Below are positions 1 through 14,200 of a DNA stretch of 64,000 nucleotides, one piece after another. Position numbers and translations under genes: made by a program. The stretch covers positions 362,953 through 426,952 of the forward strand of contig VZTI01004623.1 in assembly GCA_013397865.1 (NCBI GenBank), read 5' to 3'. The stretch comes from Struthidea cinerea. Its lineage: Eukaryota > Chordata > Aves > Passeriformes > Corcoracidae. The notes below the pieces were generated by a model. That model worked only from the letters and a program-made list of their open reading frames with translations, was not told the DNA's origin and did not search any database. Each line of letters opens with the position of its first letter. Position 1 is the first letter of the stretch.

Positions 1-2182
1 TCAGTCAGGGGGCAGCAGCCAGAACTGAATATTCATTTGCTGTTAGAGACAGAACAAAGGCAGATTTCTTTCCCTTCATGGTGTGGGCAAATCCTGTTGG
101 CCAAAACCACTTCAACTATGCATCCAAGTTTCCATAGAAACCTGCCTGCCTTGTATTTGCAGAGGAAAAGGTTTTAACAGTCTAAATGTCAGGTCAAAAA
201 ATGGCTCCACTCGTTCTGAGTTCGTGTCTGGAGCAGGGCTGGCGTTGGGCTGTGTGACTGAGCTGGGCTCCCCACAGCTCGTGGTGTGCAAATCTGCTGG
301 ATGAAAACTTACCCAGCATGTGGGCTTTGAAGTGCTTTGCTTTCAGTTTGAAAATGCTCTGTAAAACTAAAATACTTTTGCTGCAGTAATCAAGAGTTTC
401 GTGTTTATCAGACCCCAGCCGAGGGAGCCGAGGGGAGGATGTGCCTCAGTTTGGGTTGGATTGGTTAAAATTGCTCATCTCCTCAGCTGTCCTGTAAGAA
501 AGCGTGGCTGAAGCCAAAGTTTTGTGTCCTCAGGGCATTTTTCTTGTGCCTCTAAATATCTGCAAGTGACAGCCCTGCTGCCCCTGTGACTGATCCCATT
601 CCTGGGTCATGGCTGACCTCTGCATTCCAAGACCTATTTCCTCTTAACCTGCCTGCCCCCTGAACCCGGCTCAAGCTGTGGTAGGAGGGAAAGGAGAGGA
701 AATTAAATGTGATTTCTGTATTGCTGTGTAGATTTAAAGGCTGCTTCTGTTTTCTTCATTTGCTTTTTGAGCTTTCTTAGTGGCCCTGTGAAGGGACCCG
801 GGGAGTGTCAGGGTGAGCTCCAGCAGCTCCTGAAAAAACTCCTCCTGTCATCTGTGGGATCAAAAGGAGCTGGGAAACGGAGGAACGTCCCATTTCCAAC
901 CCCACAGGAGCAGGTTAATGGTACAAACTGGGGACCGTGCCTAGACTTATCCATAAAGTGTCACTTAATTGGGAAATGGGCAAATAAAATTCCCTTCACA
1001 CGTCCCTGGAGCACGGTTAGGAGCTTTACAGGAGAACGTGCCTCCAGCTGCGAGTCTTCAGCGCCTGGGAAGTTCGGGGGGTTGTTATCTTTTATTTTCC
1101 TTCCTGCCCCATCCTCAGGTGACATTTTTCAGTCGGGGTGCAAATTGCCTTAATCGGAAGATGACAAGTTCCAGTAATAAAAGTAGCAGCAAGTCCTCCT
1201 CTCTGCAAGTCATTATGTCCCTGCCTCCTGTACCCATTTGTCACCCTAATGCAGGAGCCCCTTGATGCTGCCACAGCCGTGTAATTTCTCTGTATGAATA
1301 TTCCATGATGAAAACGGGGACAGATGGCTGGAAATTCTGCTTCAGAATAACATTTTCATGTAAATTATGCACTGTTTTGGCTTTACGTGGGGAGAGCAAA
1401 AGTGGCTATCAAGATGTGCTCGACTAATTGTCAGCCATCAGCAATTAGCTGCTTCCCTCATTCCTTCTTCCGTCTCCCCAGGAGCAGGAAGACAACTGGA
1501 GGGAAGGTGGGTTTTCAGCTGGTGGGAACCAATGTGGTTTCACTGATTTTTTTCACCGAAAAAATGGGCCTGTCCCATTCCCACCAGCACATCCTCCTTT
1601 TTCCTGCCTCGTCAGTTGTGATGTTTGAGGTGATGCTGCATTAGCAAGTCCCGAGCTTGGCTGCTGCTTCCCTGAAAACTCAGCGCAAGTTAATGGAGTG
1701 TTTTTATAAAAATGTTTGTGGAAAACACCGCTGAACGTCTGTCTCTCAAAATAGCTTCAGTGCCAGCACGTTCAGGCTGTGGGCTGACAAATCTGGGAAT
1801 GTTTTCACTCTTCCTCAGGGGCTTGGTGAAGTAGAATCTCTCGCCCCACCAGTTCCCCTGGGAAGAGGGAGGGAGGGAGGGAGGGACTGACAAGCCCAGT
1901 TTTTTGGCAGAAGTCAACTTTTGGAATGCTCAGGGAAGTAATTTTTATTTAAAAGCAACAATTTCCAGAGGCAGGAGTCCTTGGACAGCCTGAGCTGATT
2001 CCTGGTTGATTCCTGGTTGGATTTGGTGGAGCTGTGCTGTCAGGGATGAGTTTGGTGCTGTCCTTGGAGCTGCCCCCTCCTCTCTCCTCTCCTCCATCTC
2101 CTTCCAAAACTCTGTACAGAGACACTGCAAGCATTTTCCCATTCCTCCCTCCTCATGCTGGATTTCTTTGTCTTCTCCACAG
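1..2182 (+). other. SRGAP2 intron (left edge of the window)
   Basis: No exon matching the upstream srGAP2 protein (the segment before QRTDC) was found here. The stretch holds a G-rich run at 1867-1885 and a 12-bp direct duplication near 2000. Nothing else could be supported. Confidence 0.6.
1867..1885 (+). repeat. (GGGA)n run, potential G-quadruplex
   Basis: Five GGG blocks are separated by single A bases on the + strand inside an SRGAP2 intron. This fits the standard G3N1-7 quadruplex pattern. No function is implied. Confidence 0.6.
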
Positions 2183-2210
2183 GTCAGCGGACCGACTGCG
2201 CCCTGGCCAG
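2183..2210 (+). CDS. SRGAP2: SRGAP2 exon, 28-nt micro-exon (QRTDCALAR)
   Basis: The acceptor is ctccacag and the donor is gtaggc. The exon finishes a Ser codon begun upstream, encodes QRTDCALA, and leaves AG of the next Arg. It is part of the linker between F-BAR and RhoGAP. Confidence 0.88.
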
Positions 2211-5200
2211 GTAGGCGCGGCTCAGGGAATTGTGTTTTTAAGGAAAATCTGATGCAAATTGGTCATTCCAGATCAGTTACCAGCCCAGGATGTGTCTGTT
2301 AGAAAAACGTTCTGGTTTAGAATCACAGAATGTGACTTAGAATCACAGAATGGAATCATGGAATGGTTTGGGTGGGAAGGGACATTAAAGCTCATCCAGT
2401 GCCACGGGCAGGGACACCTCCCACTGTCCCAGGCTGCTCCAAGCCCCGTCCAGCCTGGCCTGGAACGCTTCCAGGGATGGGGCAGGAATTTAGCCAATAT
2501 AAACAAATTCCTTTTCTTGCCCTGACGTATTTAGTGGGAATCAGGAGCAGGATGGGAAGGTGAGAGAAATTCCTTAATTTGGCGCTGTCACCCAGAGAAT
2601 AGTCTCCACATTTAGGTTTTTATGACCAAATCCCTGGTCCTGGGAGAGAGCTGGGCCCAGGGACTGGCCAGGGCTTATCCACGGGGTTGAAGACCATAAA
2701 TTGGGAAACTCTTGATCCCATTGCTGCTCTGCTGAGCCTGGATTCCAGCAGGACTGAGGGCATGGAAAATAAACCTTTTATTATAATTAGGACCAATCCC
2801 AGAACCAGCACTAAGCTCCTGGTGGGGCTTTTGTAGAACATAACAAATCTCCATCTCCAAATTGATGGATTCAGGGGGCTCTGCTGGGCACGAGGAGCTG
2901 GAGCAGGGGCTGTGCATCATCCTGCCTCGTTAACAAAAGGAAGGTGATTGCCACCAGCGTGGAGTCATTACTGCTGCTCCCATTCCTCACAGCAAAGCAA
3001 AACTGACAGGTCCTAATTAGACCCTGACATCTGTAATAATAAAATATTATTCATCATGAAACAATTTTAAATAGCAAAGAATCGTGCCCGCTAACGGTTT
3101 AAAACCCACCTTATTGTCTGTGACAGCCCGTGGAATCGGATTTAAATTTATTTCTTTTTTATTTTTCGTTCAGTGGTTTTGATTTTTTTACAAAAGGAAT
3201 TTCCCCAAAATTACCGCATTGTACCAGCTTTTTAGAAATCACACTTCTAATCCCCTTATTCATAATTCAGCAGCCATCTGCCCTGGCAGGGAATTGGCTG
3301 GAATGATACATTAGGGCCTCTCTGCTGTTATCTCCCTTGCTTCATTTTTACAAGAAACTAAAGGAATTTTAAACCCCAGTAATAAATTTTGAGGGGAAAA
3401 TCCTGGCAGAGCAGGGCCTTATTTCCTATTTTTCTGCCATTAATGTCTACCAACGTCAGCAAACGAGAGCAGACAGACAAGGCTCAGCCTGGCTGGTGTG
3501 TGCTGGTGTTCGAGGGGGTTTTGTGTTATTTATTTACTTGAAATCTTATCAAAACTGTAATAAAGACTCCACAGTGGCAGCTGTTAATGGCACAGGGGGA
3601 ACCAGCCTGCTCCCACCTGCTCTTCCCTGTGCAATTTGTATCAAACTTCATCTCCAGCAAGCAGCTCTGGCTCGCAGAATTCCGTCTGGTCGGAATTAGA
3701 ACGTCAGGGGTAATCTCCTGTCAGGGCTCCCTTGCGCCTCGTGCAGTTTTTGAGTGATTTAAAGTCGCTTGAAATCTTTCTGGAGTTCCATAAGTCGAGT
3801 GAGGCTCTGGCATTGTGACTGACTGGGATATCTGGCTCCTTTCCTCCTCCAAAATGTGGTTGGGAATGCCGAAGGAATGAGCTGATGATGGTGGAGGATT
3901 ATCCTGACTGTTGTGTTCTGTTTTTCCCTCCTGCACCCCTGGACCAGTGGCAGGCGCAGCTCCACCGTGAGGAAGCAGGTAATTAACATTTCCCTCAGTA
4001 ACGAGGCAGGGACCTGGTGTGCAAAGAGGAGGAGTGGTGGAAAACAAATTTTTATCTGTCCCTCCGTGTCTTCCATGGACCTTTTCAGTCTTGTGTGAGA
4101 AACCCCTCAAACCTGGATCTAAAACCTCATTCATTTTCCATGACAAAATTTAAAATTACTTTTACTCTCTGTTCTGATAGACCTGGAACCAAAAATGCCA
4201 AAGAGCCTTGAGCTGTTTGGACAGCTGTGGTTTGTGGGATCCACGCTGTTGTTTCTTTGTCTCCATTCCCTTTATTTTCCCTGGAATCCCACTGTTAAAC
4301 CTGTGACTGCTCTCTTGTTGTGTAATAAAAGACATACAAAGCCAGGCTTTGTGGCCCTGGCCTGGGGGATAATCTGTTGCTTTTTGGTACCCAGTGAGCT
4401 AAAATGTGTTTCCTTGAGATAGGGAGGACCCAAAGTATCTCCTGTTGGTACTGTAAGGTTAAAGTTTGGCTGGAACTCCAGTTCCCACAGTCTTGCCTTG
4501 GGCTGCTGCTTTGGAATAAAGTAAGAGAGGAAGTTGTGATCTTGGTGTGCAGAGTCAAACCTTTCTCACTTTTTATTCTTTTTTTTTCCTCTTCACTCTG
4601 CCTGCTCTTCCTGCAATTCCTCTCCGGGCAGGATTCCTCCCAAGCCATTCCCCTGGTGGTGGAGAGCTGCATCCGATTCATCAGCAGGCACGGTGAGTTC
4701 ATGGGCTGAGGGTGTCCCGTGGCATTCCTATAAAACAAACCTTACAAAAGACACTCACAGTAGCTCAGGACGTGGTGCTTGTGCAGAGGCTGCCACACAC
4801 AGAAAATGGCTCTGATTTTCGGGCTGCGCTGCTGGTGTTGTGTGCGATGACTGCTCCAAATAACTGACCTTGCAAATGCTGTTTTTCCAACAATATCCCT
4901 TTATTCCTTGCAAAATAAGCTTCCCATCCACAGACACCGCTCGTGCCTCCCCTCCACTCACCTTCCTTTGAGCCCTGAAGTGTGGCCTTCACCAGGAACA
5001 ATCATCCTCTTCATGAGGAGGAGGAGGAACACTTGGAGTGTTTGAATGTAGGAGGTCAAGCAGTGAATTAATTGTTCACTCAGTGCCACGGCGAGATGAT
5101 TTATGCCTGTTTGGAAGGCTGACCTCTCCCAGCCTTGAATGCTGTACATTTATTGCAATTTGTTTTCATTTTTAATTGATATCATTTGTTAGTAGCGTGT

Positions 5201-8200
5201 GAAACAGCTGTTAACTAACACGTGTGGAAAGAGGTGGAATTTATCTTCATTAACCAAGATGCAGGGCCAGGTAGCAGGTCCTGTTTCGTTTTCCTTGTTT
5301 CGTTACCATTTTAGAAACCGTAAGCTGGAGTCCCATTCTCATCATCACTTGAAAGAACCGAGTTCTGTAATCCTCCTTTAAGGCCATACTTGGGTATTTG
5401 CTGGAAAAATCCTTGAAACCACACTGGAATGGGAACTGATGGGGGATAAATCGTGGCCGTGAGGAGATGCTGATTTCACTCAGATTCCAGAATTGGCTTA
5501 GATTTTCCAGCAGACTCAACTGAGTCCTTCCCTGAGTGCCAGCCCTGGCTCGAGGTGATTGAACACTTTGCTCCCGGCCTGCGTGGAGCCGCTCTTGGAA
5601 AATAAACATTTTCCTCCTGGCATTGGCCATATTTTACTCCTGGCTGCTCCACCACTGCTTTATGACTTCCTCTGGGTTGTAAAATCCTCTGGGAATCCTC
5701 CAGGGTGAGAGATAACACGAACGGCTGTCAGAGCCCCGGTACTCCGGCCGTTTAGAAGGGTTAATAATTCTTCTGCCTGTGCTGAGTTCTGGTTTTGCAT
5801 ATTCTGGACGTCTCAGGGAAAGGTGGCTTTGAAACCAGCATCCCCTGCCTGTGTTCTTACCTTTCCTTTACTGCAGGAGCTGTGGCTGCTGAAGGTGCCA
5901 TCTTCTTTTATCTAATCCACTTCACCCTGTTATCAGCATCTCTCGTTTCCTTACAGGTTTGCAGCACGAAGGAATATTCAGAGTGTCAGGGTCGCAAGTT
6001 GAAGTGAACGACATAAAAAACGCATTTGAGAGAGGTAAGGAAGAGCTCTCCCAATATCCCAGGAATTATTGCCAAGTGTGTGAATGTGTGTGCATACTCA
6101 GAAATGGCCTGAACTCAGCTTGCTCCGTTTTGTTCCTTTGATTTTCGTGTTTGCTGAGCGAGTCCCTCCCAAACACTTCCCTGGTGCTCATTAACCTTGA
6201 GTTCTCAGTTGTTTGCTGTTGTGCTTTGTACCCTGTGGAGTGGCTGTATAATAAATATTCTGAATTCAATCTCCTCTCATGTCTGATAGCTTATTGATTG
6301 TTTGCAACACTAAAGGACGTAGAGGATTTCATTATGAGGTGTAACTGCAGTTTCCTCCCCTCTCCCCCAGCTCTTTGTGTGCCGGAGGATGAATTTTCAT
6401 GGTTTTTCCGTGTTGTTGAGGCACAGCTTGGCCACATTTATTCTAAATACCAGCGAGGGAGAGAGGAAATTTTCAAGAGAGCGTTAATTTGACGTAGCTT
6501 TTAATAGATTGGATTTTTCTCTGGGAAGAGCCGTTCCATACAAAGGCAGGGAGCAGTTGGGAGCCTCCTGACTCATCAGCTCCTTGCTGGGCTGTTCTCC
6601 CTGGCAGAGCAGGTTCAGAGGAGCTGCTCCTCAGGCAGTCCCTGGGTCACTGGGAACAACAGGCCTTGTGTTAATCCCTGGAATCCATCGCTCCCAAAGA
6701 ATAGGATCAGTGTTTTCCTGTGCTTGCTGCTGCAGGAGAGGGGCAGACATTAATTAGGCACAGCGAGTTTATTTTGCTTTTGGGGGAGAGAGAAGCTTAA
6801 TGAACGACGTGTGGGAAATGTGGTGGGTGATGTCACCTGTCCTCAGCTCCATCTGCCTGGGAGTGAAAATCCTCAGGAACGGAGGAAGCAGGAATGTGTG
6901 GCATAGTAAGGAAAAAAGGATCAGAATCTGATTTTTTTATTACAAAGAAATACCAGCTTGAGAAAACACCCACTTGTTCCATGCAGAAATAAAAAAGAGG
7001 ATTTTTTTTCCCCCTTCACCTCACTTGTCTCTGTAAAACCTGTGATGTAGAGGACTGCCAAAGTTAACAGTAAGGTCCCTGCAGTTTATTACTTCATCCA
7101 GAGCCCTTGGTGGCAGTTAATACCGGGGATAATGCTCAGGTTTGGAGTGGCCCATTTATTATCCCGTGTGCTATTAAGATAATAGGCAAGCTTTGGTAAT
7201 TTCAGTCACATAATGGATATATATAGCTTCAATTTGAGGATTGCCCCATCATTAAATCTAATTATGTCTGATAGGGAGTTTTCCCCAGGGAGCAGCTCCT
7301 TAAGTGAGCATCTTTCCTGTGGCAATGCAGACAAACTGTGGCGGATCTGCAGCAACAAATTGTCCCAGGAACGCTTCCCCCACCCCATTCCCGGTGTCTG
7401 CACCCTGCTGAGCCAGGGCTGTGATGCTCAGTGGCTTCCTGGGTGTCCCCTGCATCCCCTGAGCTGCAGTTGTGACTCTGCCTGAAGGCTCCTGTCGGGT
7501 GGTGGAGCTGTGATGTTCACACCTGCCCAAAATCCCTGGAGTGTTTCTGCTCCAGGGGCACCACCACACCCTCAGCTCCGGTGTCAGGGTGACATTTGGC
7601 TGACAGGAGCTGTCCCAGGTCTTCTGGGTTCCCTGGCAGAGCTTCCCACCCTGGGATCTCTCTCTGCCTCACTCTTGCAGTGCAGCTGGAGTAGGTGGGA
7701 TTAACTCAGATCCTTTTCTCCTGCTGAGTTGCATCCTTCAAGTATTTCAGTGCTTCCCTCCCGTATTCTGATTTTTCTTGCCTGCTCTTCTCTCCGTGCT
7801 CCAAAGGGGAAGATCCCTTGGCTGGGGACCAGAATGACCACGACATGGATTCCATAGCAGGAGTCCTCAAGCTCTATTTCCGAGGCTTGGAGCACCCACT
7901 GTTCCCCAAGGACATCTTCCATGACCTGATTGCCTGTGTCAGTAAGTACATGAAGAACTGGAAAGAAATAGGATTAATTTTTCTCATCTCCCACTTCTCT
8001 TTCCTGTCTTTCCCATTTTTTCCTGACTCCAGAGTGAGGTTTTGGGGTTTCTTTGGCTGGGTTTGTGCTGCTGTGTTGGTCTCTGTTAGCCAGTCTGGGC
8101 AGTCAGCTTTCCATGGCCATCCTTGCTCTGACATGAATGAACAAGGAGATAGAAATTCATAGATTTGAGGGGCTGTGTGATGGGGTTTGTGAGACAGTGC

Positions 8201-11200
8201 TTGGTGACAGGATTCTTTCAAAAGAGAATAAAGCAAAAAACCCTCACTTGTGTAAAATAATCTTGAAGAGCTGTCATCAGAAGGTGTCAGAAATGCCCTC
8301 TCCGAGGCAGGGATCACCAGCAGGGTTCCCTGCCTCGTGTGCTTTCCCTGGATCTGCTGCCGTGCTCCTGTGTGCTGGCCTCAGCTGACAAGGTGGTTTT
8401 TATTCATACTCCGTTTAGCTTCATACCCACAAGGGACCATCCGCTGCCTCCCGCTCGAGCATATCAATCATCAGGGCACTCACAGCCGAGCTGTTAGCGT
8501 TTTTCATGCTTCCTAAAGGTGCTTCTGCCAGGCACGGGGTTGTTTGTGGTTTCTGTATGTGAACAACCTCATTTTTAAGTGGCCTGGCTCTTGCTACGTC
8601 CCCCAGAATTGAAGAATGATTCCATTGTCCACGCAGAGAAATGGCCTTTGCAGGGGCAGCCTCTGAAGTGAGGCAGGAGATCACTGAGGAGACAGCTTCA
8701 GAAATGGCCTGTGGTTTTCTGCTCCTGATAAATGCATTTACAGGCTTGGATTCACATTCTGTTGAGAAGCAAAATCCGCTTTCCCCCAGATGAGCTCTCC
8801 CTTCTGAGCTGGTTTATGCTGCCCACTTCTTTCTCAGCGGGCTGCTGCACACAGAGCCTTTTGCCTCACCCTGTAGCTATGTTGAGTGTTACACACTTCC
8901 TTCTTTTCAAACACCCACCTTTCCGAGGGGGCCTGAAGGGGCCGTTGTGCCAGAGCCCCTGGAGCAGATGACGTCCAGAGCTCCCACGCTCGGGGGGACT
9001 CACAGGGAGGCTCTCACGTGTTCGGGGACCTTTGCTGGCAGAGGCCTTGCCAGCAGGTTCTGCAGCAAAATCCCCTCCTGTGCTGGTGCTCTGCTGGCTG
9101 CCCAGTCTGCACACACAGGGCACTGGTTGCACTGGGCCCCAGGGTGACTCTGGTGCTCTCTCTTCCTTCCAGCCATGGATAATTTGCAGGAGCGAGCGCT
9201 GCACGTCCGCAAGGTGCTGCTGAACCTGCCCAAGACCACCCTGATTGTCATGAGATACCTCTTTGCATTCCTCAATCAGTGAGTACCCCTGGGAGCGCCA
9301 GGGCTTTGCTGCAGGACCTGGGATAAACATGGAATTGTTGAGGCTGGATAGGGCAGGGACACTTACCACTGTCCCGGGTGGCTCCAAGCCCCATCCAGCC
9401 TGGCCTTGGACACTTCCAGGGATCCAAGGGCAGCCACAGCTTCTCTGGGCACCCTGTGCCAGGGCCTCCCCACCCTCACAGGAAAGGAATTCTTCCCAGT
9501 ATCTCATTTAACCTCCTCTCTTTCAGTTTAAATCCGTGGCAGGGGGGTCCTGCTGTAACTCTGGTCCTGAGTTGGACTGCAGGTGGGCTCTGAACAACAA
9601 TAACAGAGGAGAAATAAAGTCAAATATTAAAGTCAGCACCCAGAGCTTTCAAACTCCCTTTGCAATTTCTATTTCATTTCTCTGTGAATACCACCAGTGT
9701 CGCATTTTTTACCTGGATTCAGAACATTTGTGTCCCAGAAAGCCCAGAGCAAACCTTCCGAGCCCAGCTGTGGTTCTGCAGCAGAGGGTGGTGATGGTGG
9801 TGGTGGTGATGATGTTTTCTGCTGTTCACCCTCCTTCCCGCTTCTGTTTTTTTTGCAGTTTATCTCAGTTCAGTGAAGAAAATATGATGGATCCCTACAA
9901 CTTGGCCATCTGCTTTGGGCCCACGCTGATGTCTGTGCCCGAGGGACACGACCAGGTCTCTTGCCAGGCTCACGTCAATGAATTGATCAAAACCATCATC
10001 ATCCAACACGAGAACATCTTCCCAGGGCCCAGGGAGCTGGAGGGCCCAGTCTACAGCAGGGGTGGAAACACGGAGGATTACTGGTATGATGGATGCTCTG
10101 AGGAGAGCAGTGGGTGGATGTTTATCCATGGATTAGGGTGCTGCAGTCGTGTGCTCTGCGTTGGCTAATTCGGGATTGCAGCATCTGGCCCAGCCTTTCA
10201 AAAATCTGTTTTATGGCAGCAGAGGTGGCTCTGGTATCTCTGGAGAGCCATCGACTTAAAAGAAATAAGCTGGTATAAAGTAGCTATTCAGCTGTCAAAC
10301 CTCGCTCACTTATCTTGAAGGGCAAGGTTGTGTAGGGATTTTCTTGGATGTTCTGGTTTGGTAGCTGCCAAAATCAATCTCTTTTTGTTGTGGTTTTTTT
10401 CTCTTTTTTTTTTTTTCCCTCCTGCTTTTGCCTTTTCTCTCTGCCTGTCTGGAGTGCCTTTGCTTCAGACACAGGGGTCACTTGCAGCTGAACCTCCGAG
10501 GCTGTGGCACGATTTAATTTCCAGGGCAGCCCCGCTGGAGGGGGAAGGAGGAGGCAGGAATGCAAAATCACCATTTCCATGCAGCCCAAAGCTCCAGAGG
10601 CCCGGCCGCGTGCTCGGTCTGAGAGCACATCTGGAAGCAATTCAGGCAGAGCGGCTCCTGTCATCTGGGGTGGAAGCCTGGGCAGTGGGGGAAGGAAAGG
10701 AGGTGTTTGCTTTCCTCCTGGCCAAGCTGATCCCTCCCTCTGAGGATGAGGAATGTTCAGTTGTGTCCCTCTGCCCCCCCCTCCTTTGCTCCTGCTCTCC
10801 TTCAGCGTCGCAGGAATGCAAATGATTATTTTCGTGGACTAAAATAAATAGGTTTTTTAAATGAAGTCACTGTGGTGACAGAGCAAGCCTTGTTTCCCTG
10901 GCTTGTCTCGGAGCTGTGGGATCACTCCACGTTTAGAGGCTCCTCCAAACTCACTGCTGTGTGCACAGGACTTGCCAAAACCTTTTGGAAATTCTCTTAA
11001 ATTCACCCCTGGCTCTGATGTTTTTAGCTGATGTTACATATGAAAGAATTGTAGTGAAAAAAAACCCCAACTTAATAATATTTATGGCCTTCGGGAAACA
11101 CATTCATTTTGACGAGAGGTTTTGTCCCGTGAGGTGAAGGGAATAAAAATGTGCTGTGTTGAGTACCCTCAGTGTGGGTGTCAGTGCACAGGGTGTGGGG

Positions 11201-14200
11201 GCAGGATGTCTTGGGAGATGATATCAGGGAAGGAGATAAGGTATGGATGAATCATGAGCTGGAAGGGACCCACAGGGATCATCCAGTCCAAATTCTGACC
11301 CTGCACAGACACAGACACCCCAACAACCCCACCCTGGGCATCCCTGGCAGCGCTGTCCAAACGCTCCTGGAGCTCTGGCAGCCTCGGGGCCGGGACCATT
11401 CCCTGGGGAGCCTGGGCAGTGTCCAGCACCCTCTGGGGAAGAACCTTTCCCTGATCTCCACCCCAAACCTCCCCTGACACAGCTCCAGCCCTTCCCTCAG
11501 GTCCTGTCCCTGTCACGGGGAGCAGAGATTGGAGCTGCCCCTCCAGTTCCCTGGTGGAAATTCCTTGACTCGCACCGTTCCTCTGGCGGGGTTTACTGCT
11601 GTCACTCTCAGGGTGACACCAGTCCTTCCAAAGCAGCATCCAGGGCTCAGTCAGAAGCAAGGACAGGTTTTTAGGTGGAAAATGCTGCTTTTTAGGAGGC
11701 ATGGCTGGTTGAGGCACGTGGCCTCTGTGCAGGGTTTGTTGGCTGTGCACAACATGACTTCACAGTCTGGGTGAAACTTTAGCCCTCACTGCTGCTTCCT
11801 CCCGGGGCCTCCAGCTGGCTTCAGAGGCTTCTGTAAACTTTATTAAGGAGCATAAAGGCTTTGCAAAGGATGGGAAAGGTTGATTCCTGAGGTACTGACT
11901 CGGGGGATGCTGGGCAGCCTGGTGTCCTGTGGATTAAGCAGAACGAGACGCCAGAATTATTCAGACATTTCACCCCTTCTCCTTTTTCTGTTTTCCTCTT
12001 GCTTAAAAGAGCACAGGAGGTGGATTGCCAGGGGGAGAGCACTGTCCAACCACCATCACTTATTTTAACCATTGCAGGGCCAAAATGAGGGATGAAATTA
12101 CCCCTGTGTGAAGAGGATTAAAAATCACCTTCAAGGAGTCACTGTGTGAGAGGGCAGCAGAGGAGTTTTCTGGCGCGAGATGAGGAGCAAGCACTGGTTT
12201 TTAGCCCTTTTTTTCCCTCCTGAGAGGAGCAGGCAGGGCAGGGCAGGCAGGCAGGGCTGCCAGCTGGCAGCAGCTCTGTGGAGCTGCTTGGGAGAGGCAG
12301 TGGATCCTCTTCCAGTTTCCTTTCTGCTCCTGTCCAGAGGGAACTGCTCGTGGAGCTTCTTACAAAAACATAACCTTTGGTTGCCACTTGTTGTCTTGTT
12401 GATCCTTTCAAAGCTTTTCTTCATGCCAAACATAAATGAGTCCTCTTGGTAGTTTAGGTGCTCTGGCAGCTTTATTTACAGGCAATTAATTGGGCTGTGG
12501 GAGTTGTTCAGGGAAATGAATGGGACATTTAAGATGGTGATAAAAGGGATGGAGGGAGATGACAAACACAGACCTGGAAATATCGTTATAAATCGAGGAA
12601 TGATTTCCCCCAGGAAGTTGCAGCTTTCTCATCAGCCATCTAATGAGCTAATTAGAGCAATGGAGAATGCAGCCAAGGGAATAATCCTGGCATGGCAGGG
12701 AGGAGCTGGACCCAGCCTGGCACTGCTGTCTGACTGCTCAGCGTCTCCAGAGGTCCAGGCTGTAAGATGTGGACTTTGCTGACAGCACTCACAAAGGGTC
12801 ACCAAGATGTTTGGTTTGGCTGATCAAATAAGGATTCAGCTTGATTTGTACCCACAGCGACTTCAGCACGTGCAGATGCATCCACAAAGTGTCTGTAGCA
12901 GCAAAACCTAAGTATTGACTCCTGATGGGGATGTTCCCAGTTCTGCCTGATTGTTTTCCAGGATGTTCCCAGTTCTATCTGCTCGCTGGCCATGAAGGGA
13001 GCTCAGTTCCCAGCAGTGTAAAGCTGTCCCTGTTCCCTTCTGTTGCAGTGAAAGTCCTCACGGAGACAGAGCCCTGACAGAGGATTCGGCGCAGGACGTC
13101 ACAGCTGAGCACCACACCAGTGATGATGGTATGGGAATCTGGTATTTACTGGGGTAACTGGTGCAGCCTGCCTTGGGGGAGGCAGGGAGGGCTGTGCCTT
13201 GCGGTGGAAGTTTAAAATTAGTTCCAAAGCGGAGTTTAAATCAGAGCACTCCCTTGAAACGTCACGTGCAGCATTTGATGGCAGGAAGTACGAAGGTGTG
13301 GGATCAGTGGGAATCTCTGGGAGTTACCTGATGATTCTGGACATGTCCCTGCTTCTCGTGGGTGTCTCAGCAGGAGGCTGGGTGTGTTCCAATGTCCTCT
13401 CCCACTCCCCCGTGCCTGTGCCAGGCATTTCCCCTGTCAGCGGCTCGGGAAGGGGAACTGTGAGTGCTCGAAGCCCCAGCCCTTCAAGGGAGCAAGCAAA
13501 ACAAACCCAAAACCTGCTTGTCTTCCACTGAGAGCCAGGTTTTAGAGCAGAGAGTCCTGAGGGTCTCTCTCAGTGATAATTTCTGGATTTCCTTAAGGAA
13601 GCTCAGTTACATTTCTTGTCTGATCAGTGAAAAGAGGCGCCAAGGCTGAGAATTCCGTGATATTTCCTAAGGAAAAGGTGACACAGCAGCCGTGAGCGTC
13701 CTTGATGCTTCCAAAGCCTCCTCCTGTGATGGGGAACATCCTGTGAGCCCCATGCAGAGCAGAGGAAGGATTGAGTCACTGATGTGAAACGGTGATCCCT
13801 GGAATGCTGAGCAGCCCTGGGAGCAGGCTGACCCACCAGGGCAGGATTTGGTTTTGTTCTTGTGTTCCAGTTTGCAGCTGTGGAAGTTCTGGGGTGGTTT
13901 TACTTGGATGGCCTCGGTTGTAGAGGTGGGAAGCAGCATTCCCTTAAAATTAGGCATCTTCCTTTTTGTGCTGGCCTTCAGGAATTGGCTCAGTGGCCCT
14001 GCCGGGTGCTCCTGTGCTGCCTCTCTGCTCCAGCAGCTGCCTAACAAACCCTCCCCTGGCATCCCTGGGCTCCCGCTGGCTTCACGGCTCCCCGATCTTA
14101 CAGGTCCCTCCCAACCTAAACCGTTCTCTGTGACCCTCTGGTGTTCACACGCCAGTGAGAAGGGAAAGGATGTTTGGAAACGCTGGGAAATCAGTTCTCC

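Noticed and set aside
1690..1917. ERFYFTK segment resembling the srGAP2 sequence QFYFTK upstream of RhoGAP
   Set aside because: It lies on the minus strand, and the residues around it do not match, so it is coincidence and not the missing exon.
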